Assembly: GCA_934045075.1 (NCBI GenBank)
Contig: OW203731.1
Coordinates: 14,889,062 to 14,953,061, forward strand
DNA: 64,000 nucleotides
Source: Yponomeuta sedellus
Lineage: Eukaryota > Arthropoda > Insecta > Lepidoptera > Yponomeutidae
Direction of reading: 5' to 3'
This document shows, in pieces, positions 40,693 to 51,934 of this stretch. The notes beneath the pieces were generated by a model. It had not been told where the DNA came from, did not search any database, and was given only the letters and a program-made list of their open reading frames with translations. A program made the translations under genes and the position numbers. Each line of letters begins with the position of its first letter. Within the stretch, counting starts at the first letter, position 1.

Positions 40693-40866
40693 GAATGAGA
40701 GGTCCCGGGTTCGAATCCCGGCTGGAAACAAAAAAAAACACCAGGTCTTGGATGTTTACATGTTTGTGATGTCGTTGTTTCTGGTTCCCACGACACAGGG
40801 TATCCTAGTGTGGGGCCAGAAGCAATGTATGTGCTTGTATGTAAATGTTATGTTATGTTACGTTAA
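40693..40866 (+). mobile_element. SINE-G, 5'-truncated
   Basis: GAGAGGTCCCGGGTTCGAAT (B box), complete body, then GTAAATGTTATGTTATGTTA. Confidence 0.7.
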
Positions 40867-41269
40867 TGTCCTGTCAAAAACTCAACAAACATCATGGAGC
40901 AACCACCTTGTTCCAGCCGACTTCTTTTCCTTCCTAAACTCAAATTAACAATTCTTGACTCCCGTTTTCATTCGGTTAAAGACATAAAAGAGCATTCGCA
41001 GTGAATACTGAACTCGATTCCGGAAATAGCGTTTAAAACATATTTTCTTTATTGGATTATTTGTAGGGGTACGAATATCGGTTTTGGAGCATCATACTTT
41101 GAAGGCGAAAAATGGAAGTATGAGTAGAGTTATGTGAATTTATTGATCTTTCCCGGTACTTTTTGACAGAGTAGTACAAAATAATAGGTATCAAACTTGA
41201 TATGATTATTGTGATTAGAATACACTTCTAATTAGTACAAAACAAATGAAACAAGTGTAAGATAAGGAA
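40867..41269. other. No recognised feature
   Basis: No shared repeat or credible frame. Confidence 0.4.
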
Positions 41270-41395
41270 AGTGTATGACAGTAAAGGAAAACATCATGAG
41301 AAAACCTGAGGGTCTGAGGTGATCATATGCTGTCATCAAAAAAAGTCACGCCCGCAGTGGAAATCGAACCTGGGTTTCTCGCTCGGCTTACATTT
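41270..41395. mobile_element. Rearranged SINE-H pieces
   Basis: 41284-41330 has GGAAAACATCATGAGAAAAC in plus orientation. 41345-41390 has the inverted B box region GGAAATCGAACCTGGGTTTC. The two pieces are in opposite orientation. Confidence 0.4.
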
Positions 41396-41502
41396 TACAT
41401 TGTACATTGACAATCAGCAAGTAGAATGTAAATTCTTTACGTTGAAATAAAATTTCATTTCATATTGCTTGCGCTACCGGGCTAGCGAAAAAAACATTGA
41501 TC

Positions 41503-41612
41503 GATATCAACCGTTGTATGTCCCCACTGCTGGGGCACGGGCCTCTTCCTGCATCGCAGAAAGGTAAGGCCATACTCTACCTCAAGGGCCAAGTCCGGAT
41601 TGGTGGATAAAA
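41503..41612 (-). mobile_element. 5S-SINE 3' end
   Basis: ATCAACCGTTGTATGTCCCC, ACTGCTGGGGCACGGGCCTC, GCATCGCAG, then CAAGTCCGGATTGGTGGA. Confidence 0.6.
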
Positions 41613-41639
41613 GATAAATTACATTTTTGTAACGTAGTA

Positions 41640-41700
41640 TTGACTTTATGGTAGTACGGAACCCTCGGCACCCGAGTCCAATTTGCACTTTGCCGGTTTA
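41640..41700. repeat. TACGGAACCCT-family end
   Basis: GTACGGAACCCTCGGCACCC, GAGTCCAATTTGCACTTTGC and CGGTTTAT; this extended end is common in Lepidoptera. Confidence 0.4.
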
Positions 41701-43147
41701 TCCATATTTAATTTGATTTCAACGTCTAGCACTTGTAGGCGGTGGCGTCAGCAGTGGGAAGGTATTTATGAGCGTTATTTGATAGTAATACGTTTATAAA
41801 TGAGCTATAGAGGGACTTAACATTTCTTTTAAATAGAATATTTCAGAAGGTGCGCTTTGTACAATTTTAATTGAGGCTTATGTCTACTCTGATTGATAAT
41901 GTCATTAGACCAATATAGACTAATTAAGTGGCGACCAATTCTGCAAAAATATCTTTTCTATGCTCTTAATATTGTATTTTACGCTGTTATCGTAAGGTCA
42001 AACTTATTTTAGATTATGGTGTCAATCTAGTTTAAAGGAGACGGATACACTTTCATACATTCCTTGGCCTGGGTGTAAAAAGGTGAAAGAAATGTCAATT
42101 AAGAGCTTATATAGTAACAAACCATCTCGGAAAATTCTGCGGATTTTGGCAATCTGAGAGCAGAGTTATAAGAGATTTGTAAAAGCGAGGCTATGCAACA
42201 AGCTGACAATGAAACTTATACTAAACTTATCCGTGTCCGTACAAGTTAAGCAAGATCGTAGGTATGTAGAAAAAAAAGCACTGGTGGGAGAATTATAACA
42301 ACAAAAACATCAGGAAAAACACTCAACACGCCCTAACGATACGAGAAGATGCTCTATTATTCTGAGAGAAGACGAGTGATCATAGATTGAGTCAAGGAAC
42401 TGTCACGCCTGTCACTGTTAGCACAGACCAAGGATGTTTTTCTTGGCACAGACACAGATTAAAAATACAGTTGACAAACACGGGTAATAAATCGAACCGT
42501 AAACGGGAATAAATTTAAAGATTTATTTTCATCAAGTTAATATTTGGATTTTTTTAAACTGTTGACATTAAGTATATTATAATGTATTTATTTAGTTTGA
42601 TTGAATCAATCATCTGGTGCAGGTCTTTTTTTATTTAATACATGCAGACTAATCGATTAAAGTAATCGGTATCCTATTTTTTTAGGGACATAAACTTATT
42701 TTTAAGATTTCTCGTCTTCCAGATTGTGAATTGAGCTCATTTTTTATATTTTAAAATAGAAAAATACAACGCTTTTATTAAACCATATCTCAACTATTTA
42801 CAATCGGGCCCAGAAATCCCCGTCTTCTTTAAGTCAAAATCTGACAGAATGGTAAAATTCACAACTTAAATTTGTTCTACATCCACTTACAGTATTACCA
42901 AAAACAGAGACATTAGAAACAATTAATCTTTTATATTTTCAGCACATAGAGATAGAATCAATTTTACCTGTATGAGGTAGAATAGCTATTGAGCATGCTT
43001 CACATAGAGGTAGAATAGAACAGAGATGCCAAAAGTGTACACTTGCATAAAGATAAAGATCCATATGCATAAACATGTGTCAATAGTACCTACAAGTGAG
43101 GGAATGCAATTTTTTGGGATGTCCGCGGCGGGCGCGAATAAAGCCCA
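41701..43147. other. No recognised gene or repeat
   Basis: AT-rich, 1.4 kb without shared repeats or recognisable frames. Confidence 0.45.
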
Positions 43148-43174
43148 TCTGTATGTAAATGTTATGTTATGTTA
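43148..43174 (+). repeat. SINE-G tail remnant
   Basis: CTGTATGTAAATGTTATGTT then ATGTTAT; only the tail, directly abutting a LINE end. Confidence 0.4.
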
Positions 43175-43561
43175 TCTTCTTCTTCTTCTGGCTATATTAG
43201 TCCGCTGCTGGACATAGCCCTCCCCTAATGAGCGCCATAGCGACCTGTCTTCAGTTTGCCGCATCCAGCATCTGCCTGCAGTTTTTCGCAGATTGTCATC
43301 CCACCTAGTGGGAGGGCGTCCCACACTACGTTTGCTGAGTCGCGGTCTCCACTCACGAACGCGTTTCCTCCAACGGTTGTCGGTTCTTTGCGAGACATGG
43401 CCAGCCCACTGCCACTTCAGCTTGCTGATTCTCTGAGCTATGTCGATAACTTTGGTTCTCTGTCGGTTGCATTTGTTACGAATCCTATCCTTCAGAGAAA
43501 CTCCGAGCATAACTCTCTCGATAGCTCGCTGAGCGACTTTGAACTGGTGGACCAGCCGTAT
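43175..43561 (-). mobile_element. 5'-truncated RTE-like LINE
   Basis: The minus frame is open from about 43560 to the stop: LVHQFKVAQRAIERVMLGVS, then KLKWQWAGHVSQRTDNRW, RSVGRPPTRWDDNLRKTAGR and a GYVQQ end. The 3' tail is GAAGAAGAAGA. It belongs to the TAGCC-GAAGAAG lineage, distinct from the LINE at 28635. Confidence 0.75.
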
Positions 43562-43600
43562 AAATAAAGCCCACACTCTCTCTCTTTGGGAGAAGGCCAC
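43562..43600 (+). mobile_element. SINE-H fragment cut by a MITE
   Basis: AATAAAGCCCACACTCTCTC, TCTTTGGGAGAAGGCC; the sequence stops at the MITE at 43601. Confidence 0.4.
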
Positions 43601-43905
43601 AGTGCTTAGTGCGAGTTTGACAGATCCAATCGAATAACTTTACTACCGCGTTAATCGAGCATTGACTAGTGAGTATGAGTAAGTTAACCGTTCGAACTGG
43701 CAAAACGCTGTCACAGTACAACTCGCACTCGCGTTTATTCGTGTTTTGGCTGGTAAACGAGTTCACTTCTCAACGTAAACCATTACAACTTGCACTCAGC
43801 AATTTTAATTTCCATACTTGTCGCTAGGTGGCGCTTCCTCGATGCCATAGAAATATGAGTTTACGTTAACGCGATCGAGTAGTCAAAAAACTCGCACTAA
43901 GCACT
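43601..43905 (+). mobile_element. 305-bp MITE, copy 1
   Basis: Ends AGTGCTTAGTGCGAGTTT and AAACTCGCACTAAGCACT are inverted copies. Other copies at 53350 and 60401 have exactly the same length. No coding capacity: a frame translating to CDSVLPVRTVNLLIL-like sequence is open in all copies only because the DNA is similar. No convincing TSD. Confidence 0.75.
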
Positions 43906-44028
43906 CTGTACCTTTATTTGATTTGTATGGTAAACACAATAAAATTGCTGCCCCTTACAGGTGTACGCTTTTGTTGTCTCTATTCTTTCTACCTCTATTT
44001 GGAGCACGCTCAAAAAACACGAAAATAA

Positions 44029-44395
44029 AACGTTAATAAAAGGTGGTAATTGCTAACGTAATCTGAACGTAGGTTTGAAACGTGGTCGTTTCTAATCGTT
44101 TAGGACGTAAAAATAATGATTTATTGGTTGGATGTTTTTCACTTCCACTTTATTTCTGTCCCATTCCCACTTCTTTTAATCCTTACTTATCCTACTCCCA
44201 CTGACGTTCTGGACTCATAACGAAGATTATGTTAATAAAAGGTGGTAAAAGCTAAGAGATTGACGTAATCTGAGCGTAGGATTGAAACGTAGGTGTTTAT
44301 GATTGTTTTAAGACATACAAATAATGATCTATTAGGTCATTTCTCTCCCACTCCCCTTAATCCTAACTCTTCCCACTCTCACTAAAGTTGTTATT
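44029..44395 (+). repeat. Direct tandem repeat, period about 190 bp
   Basis: GTTAATAAAAGGTGGTAA opens both halves (44031, 44230), followed by GACGTAATCTGA-CGTAGG, TTGAAACGT and AATAATGATTTATT-type blocks and C-rich ends CCCACT. Diverged, so old. Confidence 0.6.
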
Positions 44396-45344
44396 CAAAT
44401 TGAATACCATGTAAATGAAATTGAAAATACAACGTTAGGCATTAGTGCGGCTCATTAAGAAAATTATAAAGTAATAAGACCATTACAAAACCATGATTCC
44501 TCGGAATCACTTCTCAGAGGCAGTTTGTGTTATAAGTAGTCACGTCTTTTCCTTGTCAAATCTCCCACAGGCCATTTTAGTGGGCGTTTTAAGCATAAAG
44601 AGCCACTTGCACAAGCTTGTAAATCTTGATTTAAAACAATTTAAACTTGATTCTCTATACAAAAAACTATCAAAATGGTACTAAACCTAGATTAAGGAAA
44701 GCAGCCCTTAAGGCTTAACGAGACACTTGATCAAATTTGCGTAGTTCGTATATGAAACGGATACTCAAATTTTTTTCATCGTTCGAGTTTGTCTAGCATT
44801 GGCATCCAAGTAGCAGATATCCGCATATTCTAGATTTGTTACTAGACACTGCATAAAAATTATTTAAGATCTACGATGGGGGTAGAGCCACTGCCCCCCG
44901 TATCTTTAGGGAGATTTTGTTAATTTAAACTAGTAGACTCTAACCTGTAGCACAAATAATCTTCACAAGCCTTAAGTAACGCTGTCTGCGTCGATCCGGC
45001 TACGTCTCACTTTGAAGTCTCATTGTGATGTCGCTTCCGCTACCCGTGCATTATTTACGCAGCGTAGAGCTCCCGCCACCAGTGAAATCATCCTGTGGGT
45101 TTCTTAATTTCATAGGGGTATGAACCAGAATCCTTTGAAATACTGAAATTATTTCACGGCTTGAGCTCTACCCTGGAAATTTGTCGGATTCACACCGTGG
45201 GGGCTACAGTGCATTAATAATGTTGTTTGCATACCCTGACGCGTTCTGAAGTTATAATTAATATCCTCTGCTGTCGATGGCTCTGAGTGGTTTTGGTTCA
45301 CTAGAAAATAGAGGTTGCAAATATGCCTTTTTTTTACTTAGGCA
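44396..45344. other. No recognised gene or repeat
   Basis: No shared repeat seen; frames short. Confidence 0.4.
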
Positions 45345-45440
45345 CATTTGTGTCCCACTGCTGGGCAAAGGCCTCTCCCAATTTTTTTTTTATCTCTCCC
45401 TGTTTTCAACCACCTCGCACCACCTTGGCAAATATGGATA
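45345..45440 (-). repeat. LINE 3' end fragment (CCCACTGCTGGGC type)
   Basis: TTTGTGTCCCACTGCTGGGC then AAAGGCCTCTCCCAA is a familiar lepidopteran LINE end. A T9 run and ACCACCTCGCACCACC follow. Confidence 0.5.
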
Positions 45441-45506
45441 TTGCAAAATGTGGTTTTTATTGTGCTGAAAAAATATATCTGAGTTACCCATGCACAATAT
45501 AAAATT

Positions 45507-45868
45507 AGCGCTCGTGACCTAGTGGAACCGAGTAATTGGAATCAATCACTTGGGATAAGCAAAAACAGGCGCGGTCAGGTGCTGGATGGGTGACTATCCC
45601 GTGACTGTCGCTACATTTTTTTCCGAGCGCTTCCGTGCTTCGCAAGGCACGTTAAGCAGTTGGTGCCGGCTGTCACATAATGGCAGTCGTTAAGCCATGT
45701 CAGAGGCTTTATGGGCGGCTTGATAACTTCTGACAGTGAGGTCCGCCACTGTCTTACAATCCTCCACCAACCCGGACTTGGCCCCCGTGGTGGAGTATGG
45801 CCTAACCTTCCTGCGATGCAGGAAGAGACCCGTGCCCCAGCAGTAGGGGCATACAAGGGTTGATAACG
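45507..45868 (+). mobile_element. 5S-SINE, full length
   Basis: Head AGCGCTCGTGACCTAGTGG, GGATAAGCAAAAACAGGCGC, GGTCAGGTGCTGGATGGGTG; small deletion at CGCTACATTTTT; end AGCAGTAGGGGCATACAAGG, GTTGATAACGA. Confidence 0.75.
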
Positions 45869-46222
45869 ACTTAGGATAAGCAAGTTCAGGCGCAGTCAGG
45901 TGATAAATGTGTCGCTAGAAGCATTTGTTTCCGAGCGCTTCAGTACTTCACAAGGCACGTTAAGCCGTTAGTACGGGTTGTCATGTAAAGGCAGTCATTA
46001 AGCCATGTCAGATGCCTCATGAGCGGCTTGATAACTTTTGACAGTAACCGCCATAACGACCCGCCACTGTCTTATAATCCTCCAACAACCCGGACTTGGG
46101 TCCCGTGGTAAAGTATGGCCTAACCTTCCTGCGATGCAGGAAGAGACACTTGCCCCAGCAGTGGGGACATAAAAAAGTATTGATTTTGTGAAGTGATTGA
46201 TTCCAATCACTCGGTCCGATTA
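45869..46222 (+). mobile_element. Second 5S-SINE in tandem, followed by an inverted 5' scrap
   Basis: Begins GGATAAGCAAGTTCAGGCGC with part of the promoter-like region deleted, keeps the body and CAGCAGTGGGGACATAAAAA. A 12-bp insert, GTAACCGCCATA, lies within the GGCCCGCCACTG junction. 46190-46222 is an inverted 5S-SINE start (GATTGATTCCAATCACTCGG). Confidence 0.65.
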
Positions 46223-46672
46223 CAATAAATGTGTAACTCAATTCATAACGCACGGCGTATATTGTTTGTATGCCCTATGTCAATATTCTAAAAGATTCAT
46301 CGGATCCAGTTTGACAAAGCATAAATATTAATAGTATTTTTATCAAACCTTCAGTAAACGTTATCGGCCAAGCTAGCACCGAAAGATATATATTATAAAA
46401 GTACAGAACATTAGCTTCGACTGTAAGCTGGTACTGAATTGCTTCACAGATACTGTAATTAGAAGAGACATGTCTGAGATACGAAACTCGATTCGATACT
46501 TTAGACTTCTTGGTTGGAAAAATAATTACAAATTAATCAATAATTTTTATACGATCGACGATCTAATCAATAATTTTTATACAATCGATGCTTGTAACAT
46601 AAGAATGAACTATTTATTGAGTATAGAATATTTGCTTTTTTGTATCTGACCCAATATGAGTATACAATTCCA
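46223..46672. other. No recognised gene; one short tandem duplication
   Basis: AATCAATAATTTTTATAC occurs at 46535 and 46565 with ATCGA-GAT following each. Confidence 0.4.
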
Positions 46673-46711
46673 CCCATGCTGTTCGCGCGAGAATCGCGCG
46701 AACAGCATGGG
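46673..46711. repeat. Perfect 18-bp GC-rich hairpin
   Basis: CCCATGCTGTTCGCGCGA (46673-46690) and its exact reverse complement (46694-46711). A third partial copy of the right arm (CGCGAACAGCATGGG) follows at 46712-46726. Confidence 0.8.
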
Positions 46712-46739
46712 CGCGAACAGCATGGGTCGCGCGATTAAT

Positions 46740-46787
46740 CACAGTTTCATGATTACTCGCGCGAGCGCGAGTAATCATGAAACTGTG
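46740..46787. repeat. Perfect 23-bp hairpin
   Basis: Arms 46740-46762 and 46765-46787 (CACAGTTTCATGATTACTCG plus CGC) with a 2-nt turn; 28 bp from the previous hairpin. Confidence 0.8.
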
Positions 46788-46799
46788 GTCACTCATTCA

Positions 46800-47170
46800 T
46801 TATTCTGTCGTTCCGGTGCCGTCGCTCGTGCCGCTCGCTCGCTACTAATTTATCCAGACATCTGCATACGCATTCGCACGGTGACATACGCGCGTGATAA
46901 GTGCTCGAATTCTCGTGAAGTGATAGACATTTGGTGACCAAGAAACTTTATCAGCTCAAAGAACAATATATTGACAATATTAGACTATAAGTGAACAGTG
47001 CAGGAGTGTTCTCCGTACGCTGGACGCATCAGCTCATCCATCACCGCTCATCATCTGCCCAACAGCTAAAGCGAGCCATCATCCACCATCACCAAGTCCA
47101 TTCACTTCACCTCCCATTCCGCTCTCTCAACCAGCCCATCGTGAGGTAGACCTAGCCGACACTGGCTAGC
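46800..47170 (+). other. Possible LTR-retroelement leader fragment
   Basis: GC-richer than its surroundings. GACATTTGGTGACCAAGAAA (46927-46946) resembles the junction of an LTR end and a primer-binding site. It is followed by a stretch rich in CATCACC and CATCATC. No gag frame, no second LTR and no polypurine tract seen. It could equally be non-coding host DNA. Confidence 0.2.
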
Positions 47171-47174
47171 TACC

Positions 47175-48020
47175 ACATGCCGGGACTCGAACCCGCGACC
47201 TCTGGCTAACCGTGCCAGCGCTCTCCCAACTGAGCTAATGGGCGATTTTAGCCTCTAAATAGGTTTTTAAAATTGTCCTTAGCACGGGTTAGTGCATTAA
47301 AAAGAATATAGTCATGTGGGTACAGCGATGCCATTCCGATGTAAAACCTAACTGCAAAGTAGGTACTCGGGGCTGCAAGTGATGCAAATTACTTCAGCCA
47401 GATGTCGCTGCCTGTACGTAATACAGAGAGTATTGTAAAGAGGTTCAAAATTCCACTGATTCCGGTGGTCGCCAGTTGGGAGAGCGCTGACACGGTTAGC
47501 CAGAGGTCGCGGTTTCGAGTCCCGGCGTAAGTGGAATTTTTAGCCTGTAAATAGATTTTTTTGAAGCGTTCGTGGCCTAGGTGAACCGAGTGATTGGAAT
47601 CAATCACTTGGTTAAGCATCAACAGGCGCGGTCAGGTACGGGATGGGTGAGCGTCCCGTGACTACCACTAGTGGCATTTTTCCGAGCCCTTCCGTGCTTA
47701 GCAAGGCACGCTAAGCCGTTGGTGCCGTCTGTCATATAATGGCAGTCGTTAAGCCATGTCAGAGGCCTTATGGGAGGCTTGATAACTTCTGACAGTATAA
47801 GGCCCGCCACTGTCTTACAATCCTCCACCAACCCGGACTTGGCCCCCGTGGTGGAGTATGGCCTAACCTTCCTGCGACGCAGGAAGAGACCCGTGCCCCA
47901 GCAGTGGGGACATATAAGGGTTGACAACGAAATAGGTTTTTAAAACAATTGATTTAAAAACCTATTTAGAGGCTAAAAATTTCACCCATGTTAGTGCATT
48001 AAAATTAAAATAGTATAAAA
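47175..48020. mobile_element. TLF inverted dimer interrupted by a 5S-SINE
   Basis: Minus tRNA-like domain 47175-47244, then GATTTTAGCCTCTAAATAGG and the tail, then a complete plus unit (tRNA-like domain about 47467-47532, with a shortened acceptor). It is interrupted after GCCTGTAAATAG by the 5S-SINE at 47563-47930 and resumes at AATAGGTTTTTAAAAC. A reduced terminus follows at 47953-48020. Diverged from the array units. Confidence 0.65.
47563..47930 (+). mobile_element. 5S-SINE nested in TLF, 11-bp target-site duplication
   Basis: Full length, GAAGCGTTCGTGG to GGGTTGACAACGA. AATAGATTTTT (47550-47560) and AATAGGTTTTT (47931-47941) differ at one base. It shows the 5S-SINE was active after this TLF copy inserted. 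Confidence 0.75.
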
Positions 48021-48457
48021 CAATTGATGTTAATTTTGAATTTTATGATACAATTACAGAGATAAGCTCGCCTTTGTACATGTTATTTCTTATGTAATGT
48101 CTTATTTAATGTTTCGTGTGCAATGAGGTATAATAATAATAATAATTTTGTGTAAATTCTCAAAACACCTTCATACGTCAACTGCAATAGATGTAAAAGA
48201 CATTGATGATGATGATAAGAATCTGAACCTTTTGCCTCTTCTTATTGAGACTTGCAGTGCCAAAATAATATTTACATAACAAACAGATGGACACCCACAC
48301 CTTTCCTATTCTCTTTTGGCTGTGTCATTATTTATTTAGGCTCATCTGCATTTTGTATCGAACCGTGCATCGGGATCGAGTGTCCGTAGATAGCACCGCT
48401 TGATCGGAAATAAACCATAGTAATTTTGGTCGTTTATAATTTTGGATATCTTTTTAC
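48021..48457. other. No recognised feature
   Basis: Short TAA run at 48131-48146; otherwise unassigned. Confidence 0.4.
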
Positions 48458-48870
48458 AACGTAGATATATCTTAAAAAACCTATATTTTAGAGGTTAAAA
48501 ATTTCACCCATGCCGGGATTCGAACCCGCAACCTCTGGCTATCCGTGCCAGCGCTCTACCAATTGAGCCAATGGGCGACTCACGGCATCAGTGAAATTTT
48601 GAACCTCTTTACACTATTCTCTGTATTACGTACAGGCAGCGACATCTGACTTAAGCAAATTGCATTACTTACAGCCCCGACTACCTACTTTGCAGTTAGG
48701 TTTTTCAATAGGTTAGTTCAATTGGTAGAGCGCTGGCACGGATAGCCAGAGGTTGCGGGTTCGAATCCCGGCATGGGTGAAATTTTTAGCCTCTAAATAG
48801 GTTTTTTAAATTTCTTCCTTAGCACGGGTTAGTGCATTAAAAATAAAAATAGTATAACGCAGATATATCT
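48458..48870. mobile_element. TLF inverted dimer with 15-bp target-site duplication
   Basis: AACGTAGATATATCT (48458-48472) and AACGCAGATATATCT (48856-48870) differ at one base. The minus unit (tRNA-like domain about 48506-48578) is complete through its upstream block. The plus unit begins inside the tRNA-like domain at TTAGTTCAATTGGTAGAGCG (48713) and is complete to the tail. Confidence 0.8.
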
Positions 48871-49000
48871 ATCAAACCTACAAACATAGTTTTTAACTTT
48901 AGTTTAGATTTAGTTTTTTAAGTTACTAACATCACTATGGAACACTGTTTTTTTTTTCGAAATAAATGTCTGTTATTATTATTAATATTTTTTCTACTGG

Positions 49001-49277
49001 GTGGGTAGAAACATGGGCTCAGAAGCGAGAGACCCAGGTTCGATTCTCAGTCCGGGCATGTACCAATGACTTTGTTTTCGAAGTTTGTACTTTTGTGAAA
49101 TTATAGAAGCAATACCACTTTCTCAAGGAAAACATCGTGAGGAAACCTGAGTCTGAGGACGTCAAATACCTCAGCTCTTGAAATCGCGGTGGGCACGCGT
49201 GGTAATAAAGCCCGTACTCTCTCTTTCTCTCTATGAGGGAAAGCTTGTGCCTTGTAGTGGAATGTTTATAGGCTTCG
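49001..49277 (+). mobile_element. SINE-H, nearly full length
   Basis: B box CCAGGTTCGATTCTC, then GGGCATGTACCAATGACTTT, GGAAAACATCGTGAGGAAAC, AAATACCTCAGC, GGGCACGCGTGGTAATAAAG, CTCTCTATGAGGGAAAG and an end GTAGTGGAATGTTTATAGGC. The A-box end of the head is lost. Confidence 0.7.
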
Positions 49278-49892
49278 TAAAAGAAATATTTTTTCTACTA
49301 TTGGAATAACACATTTGGAAAAATGCACCTAACCGATGCTCAAACCTGATATTTAACGATAAGATACAGATATTTATTGAGCAATAAACATCCGTAGGTA
49401 TACGTGTCAAGTCATGCTAATTTACAGGTTGGCTTGGAAATTAAGTACACGTAATTTATTTTAATTTTTTTTAATAGGTTATTTGAGAGTGTGAGAATAA
49501 AAGTGGTAATGATGCACACATAAATTGTGAGTTTTAAACCTGATGTAAGATATTTGAACTAAAAAAATTGGATCTGTTTGCAAAAAACAGTCTAAAAGTT
49601 GATAATTTAGTGTCTGTAGCGATTTAAACGAAAACGCCTAGGATTTGCAGAATCTATGATGATGTCACTGGTCAGTAAATATAACCCGAGTACTCCTATA
49701 ATGCTTAAAATTACGTTTTACAACAGAATTTTTAATTGTTTATTTTTACAAAAAATACACGCAAAATTTAAAAAAATATTAGTTTCTGAGCACTTACTAA
49801 ACACCAACAAAAAAATTAAGTTGTTTTTCAGAAACCTGTCATATAGACTATTCTTTGAGTCAGTAGTGGTTAGTAGTCCAGACTCAAGGTAC
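49278..49892. other. No recognised feature
   Basis: AT-rich; the 132-codon frame starting at 49656 runs into a 5S-SINE and has no domain. Confidence 0.4.
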
Positions 49893-50018
49893 GAAAGCGC
49901 TCGGAAAAATGCGACTAGCGGTAGTTGCGGGGCGGTCACCCAATCTGCACCTGACCACTGTTGTTGCTTAACTCAAGTGATTGATTGCAATCACTCGGTT
50001 CAACTAGGCCACCAATTT
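49893..50018 (-). mobile_element. 5S-SINE 5' part only
   Basis: Minus strand: GGTGGCCTAGTTGAACCGAG, TGATTGCAATCAATCACTTG, GTTAAGCAACAACAGTGGTC and a GGTGACC. It ends at GAGCGCTTTCG, lacking the whole body, which is the reverse of the usual 5' truncation. Confidence 0.6.
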
Positions 50019-50865
50019 AATGGAATAGGGGAAGACTATATAGGAAATGAATGAAAAATGAATGAATAACCATTTACTGCCCAGGACTTAGATACTACAT
50101 AACTTTTATCAGATTATATTTAAGCAAGTACTAGAGTAAGTAAGAGCTTGACAAAAAGACTGGACGCTCAGCGAATGCCGTGGCGTGCCAGAAGTGCGAA
50201 TGGAGTATTCATACAAGTGGGCAAAAATTGCCACTGACTGGGTCCGACGCGACTTTAGTAGTAATAGTATAATATTGGTGTTTAAATCTATACCATGCGT
50301 TACTGAACAATCCTCAAAATATTAAAATAAAAGAAACCGTCTGAATACATTCAAAACTTTTGTATGTCAACAATTTCCAAGTGGAGTGATATTGACATTC
50401 ACACATCCGTCAATAGCAATTGAACTGGAGAAAGTTTTTCCACACGTTCTTGATCTTTCGACCTTATTGAAAACAAAAGAATATCATACGAGTATTTAGC
50501 ACTTGAACTCAAATTGGTCATTAGAAAGAGGTTTCTATGACTGCATGCTACGAAACGTGAAAAGAAATTCCGTACAGTAAAATGTTAATAGTATGATTTG
50601 CTTGGGTAGTGCTTAAAATGTCTCATGCCATATTATGACATTTTATCTTCACAAAACGCGTGATTCGTTCCGTCGCCTTACTGAGCTAGGGCCTCATTTC
50701 ATAATTGATTTTTTTTTTGTAATTCTTGGTTGAAAACAATATTCTATCTAACTGTGTATCAAGCCGCAGTCGCTTTTATGCCATATACAATAAGAGCTAA
50801 GCGTCGGTAAAGAGCGATCCGAATGAAATCATCCAATTAAAAAAAGTTTTGCAAAGGCATCTACG
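50019..50865. other. No recognised feature
   Basis: AT-rich; no shared repeat. Confidence 0.4.
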
Positions 50866-51037
50866 TAACGAGATTATTTATACAGCGTCCCGTGGCGTCT
50901 TCACTCACAGTGTATGGACGCTACAGTACCTGGAACATTGATGTTTTAAATGGCGTGGGCTTGCCCACCACCTATACAATCCTTACTGCTTAGTTGGCCT
51001 AGCCCACAGGAAGATAAGTCAATACGTGCGGAGTCAA
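50866..51037 (+). repeat. CAGCGTCCAGTGG repeat, long copy
   Basis: ACAGCGTCCCGTGGCGTCTTC, GGACGCTACAGTACCTGGAA, then GGCCTAGCCCACAGGAAGAT; covers the same extent as 776-960. Confidence 0.4.
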
Positions 51038-51934
51038 CCAAGCCGCGGGTTTTCTAGCGAAGTTAATGGTATTGCTGCTTCAAATTGGCAGATATATATA
51101 GTATGTAACACATACTTGTAGTTCAATTTACTGTATTCTTAGGGGCTGATGATTGATTCAAATCGAGATTTGCTATTGAAAGATAAATATAAAGAAATTT
51201 ATTCGTGAAAAATGATTATAAATACAGATGGTATAAGATTAAATATTTGTTATTGCCGGGTATTATTGCCGGTGTGACAACCAAGAAAGAAATTCCTGAT
51301 TCTCACACTGGTGTGACAACCTGGTGTGACTACGAGTCCGTAGCGGTAAATCAGTGTTGCCAAAATAAAAACATGATAAAATCATTTAAGTTGCAAACAT
51401 CGTGATCAGACGATATAGTTGAGTCTGCGGAGATTTTATGTGGAAGGAATTTCATTGAGGCGCTTAGTGGCGTTAACAAGCGCCACTAACGGAATAAAAA
51501 TTATAACAAACAAGTGAAATTATTTTTATTTCATTAGTACCTTAAGACCTTTATTATAAAAACGTAATACAAGTAAATGAATTCTTTTTTTTTATTTTTC
51601 CCCAGTCATAGGACCTTCTAATAAACCTTTAATAAAAGTCATCATAATTTCGTAATAAGTTCGTAATAACTTTCGTTTTCTTTTCTCTCAAACTCTTGTT
51701 CATGTGATCTGCTGTTATAATACCCGCACTAAATCCTAGACAATCCAATCGTCTAACTGTCAATTTCCATACTAATTGCTATATCTAATTGTATTCCGAC
51801 AGGACTTCGTGCGCATGATTAGGGCCCTTGTGGCCACAATGTAGTACATTGCAGCGGCCAGCAAAACTGAAAAAACTGTGGGAGACTTAAACTATAGGTA
51901 GCCAACAAACACTACAAATAAACCAACTTTCGTT
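51038..51934. other. No recognised gene; small direct and inverted repeats
   Basis: GGTGTGAC occurs three times in 51270-51330. TTAGTGGCG...CGCCACTAA (51463-51490) forms a short hairpin. Nothing else. Confidence 0.35.

Noticed and set aside
43485..43766. A conserved 55-residue frame found in three places (also 53306-53521 and 60540-60833)
   Set aside because: All three lie in the 305-bp MITE. Conservation is at DNA level across the whole element, including the TIRs, with no coding bias, so it is not a gene family.
46614..46937. Repeated NHSFMITRA-type peptides on both strands
   Set aside because: Product of the palindromic hairpins, which give similar peptides on each strand.
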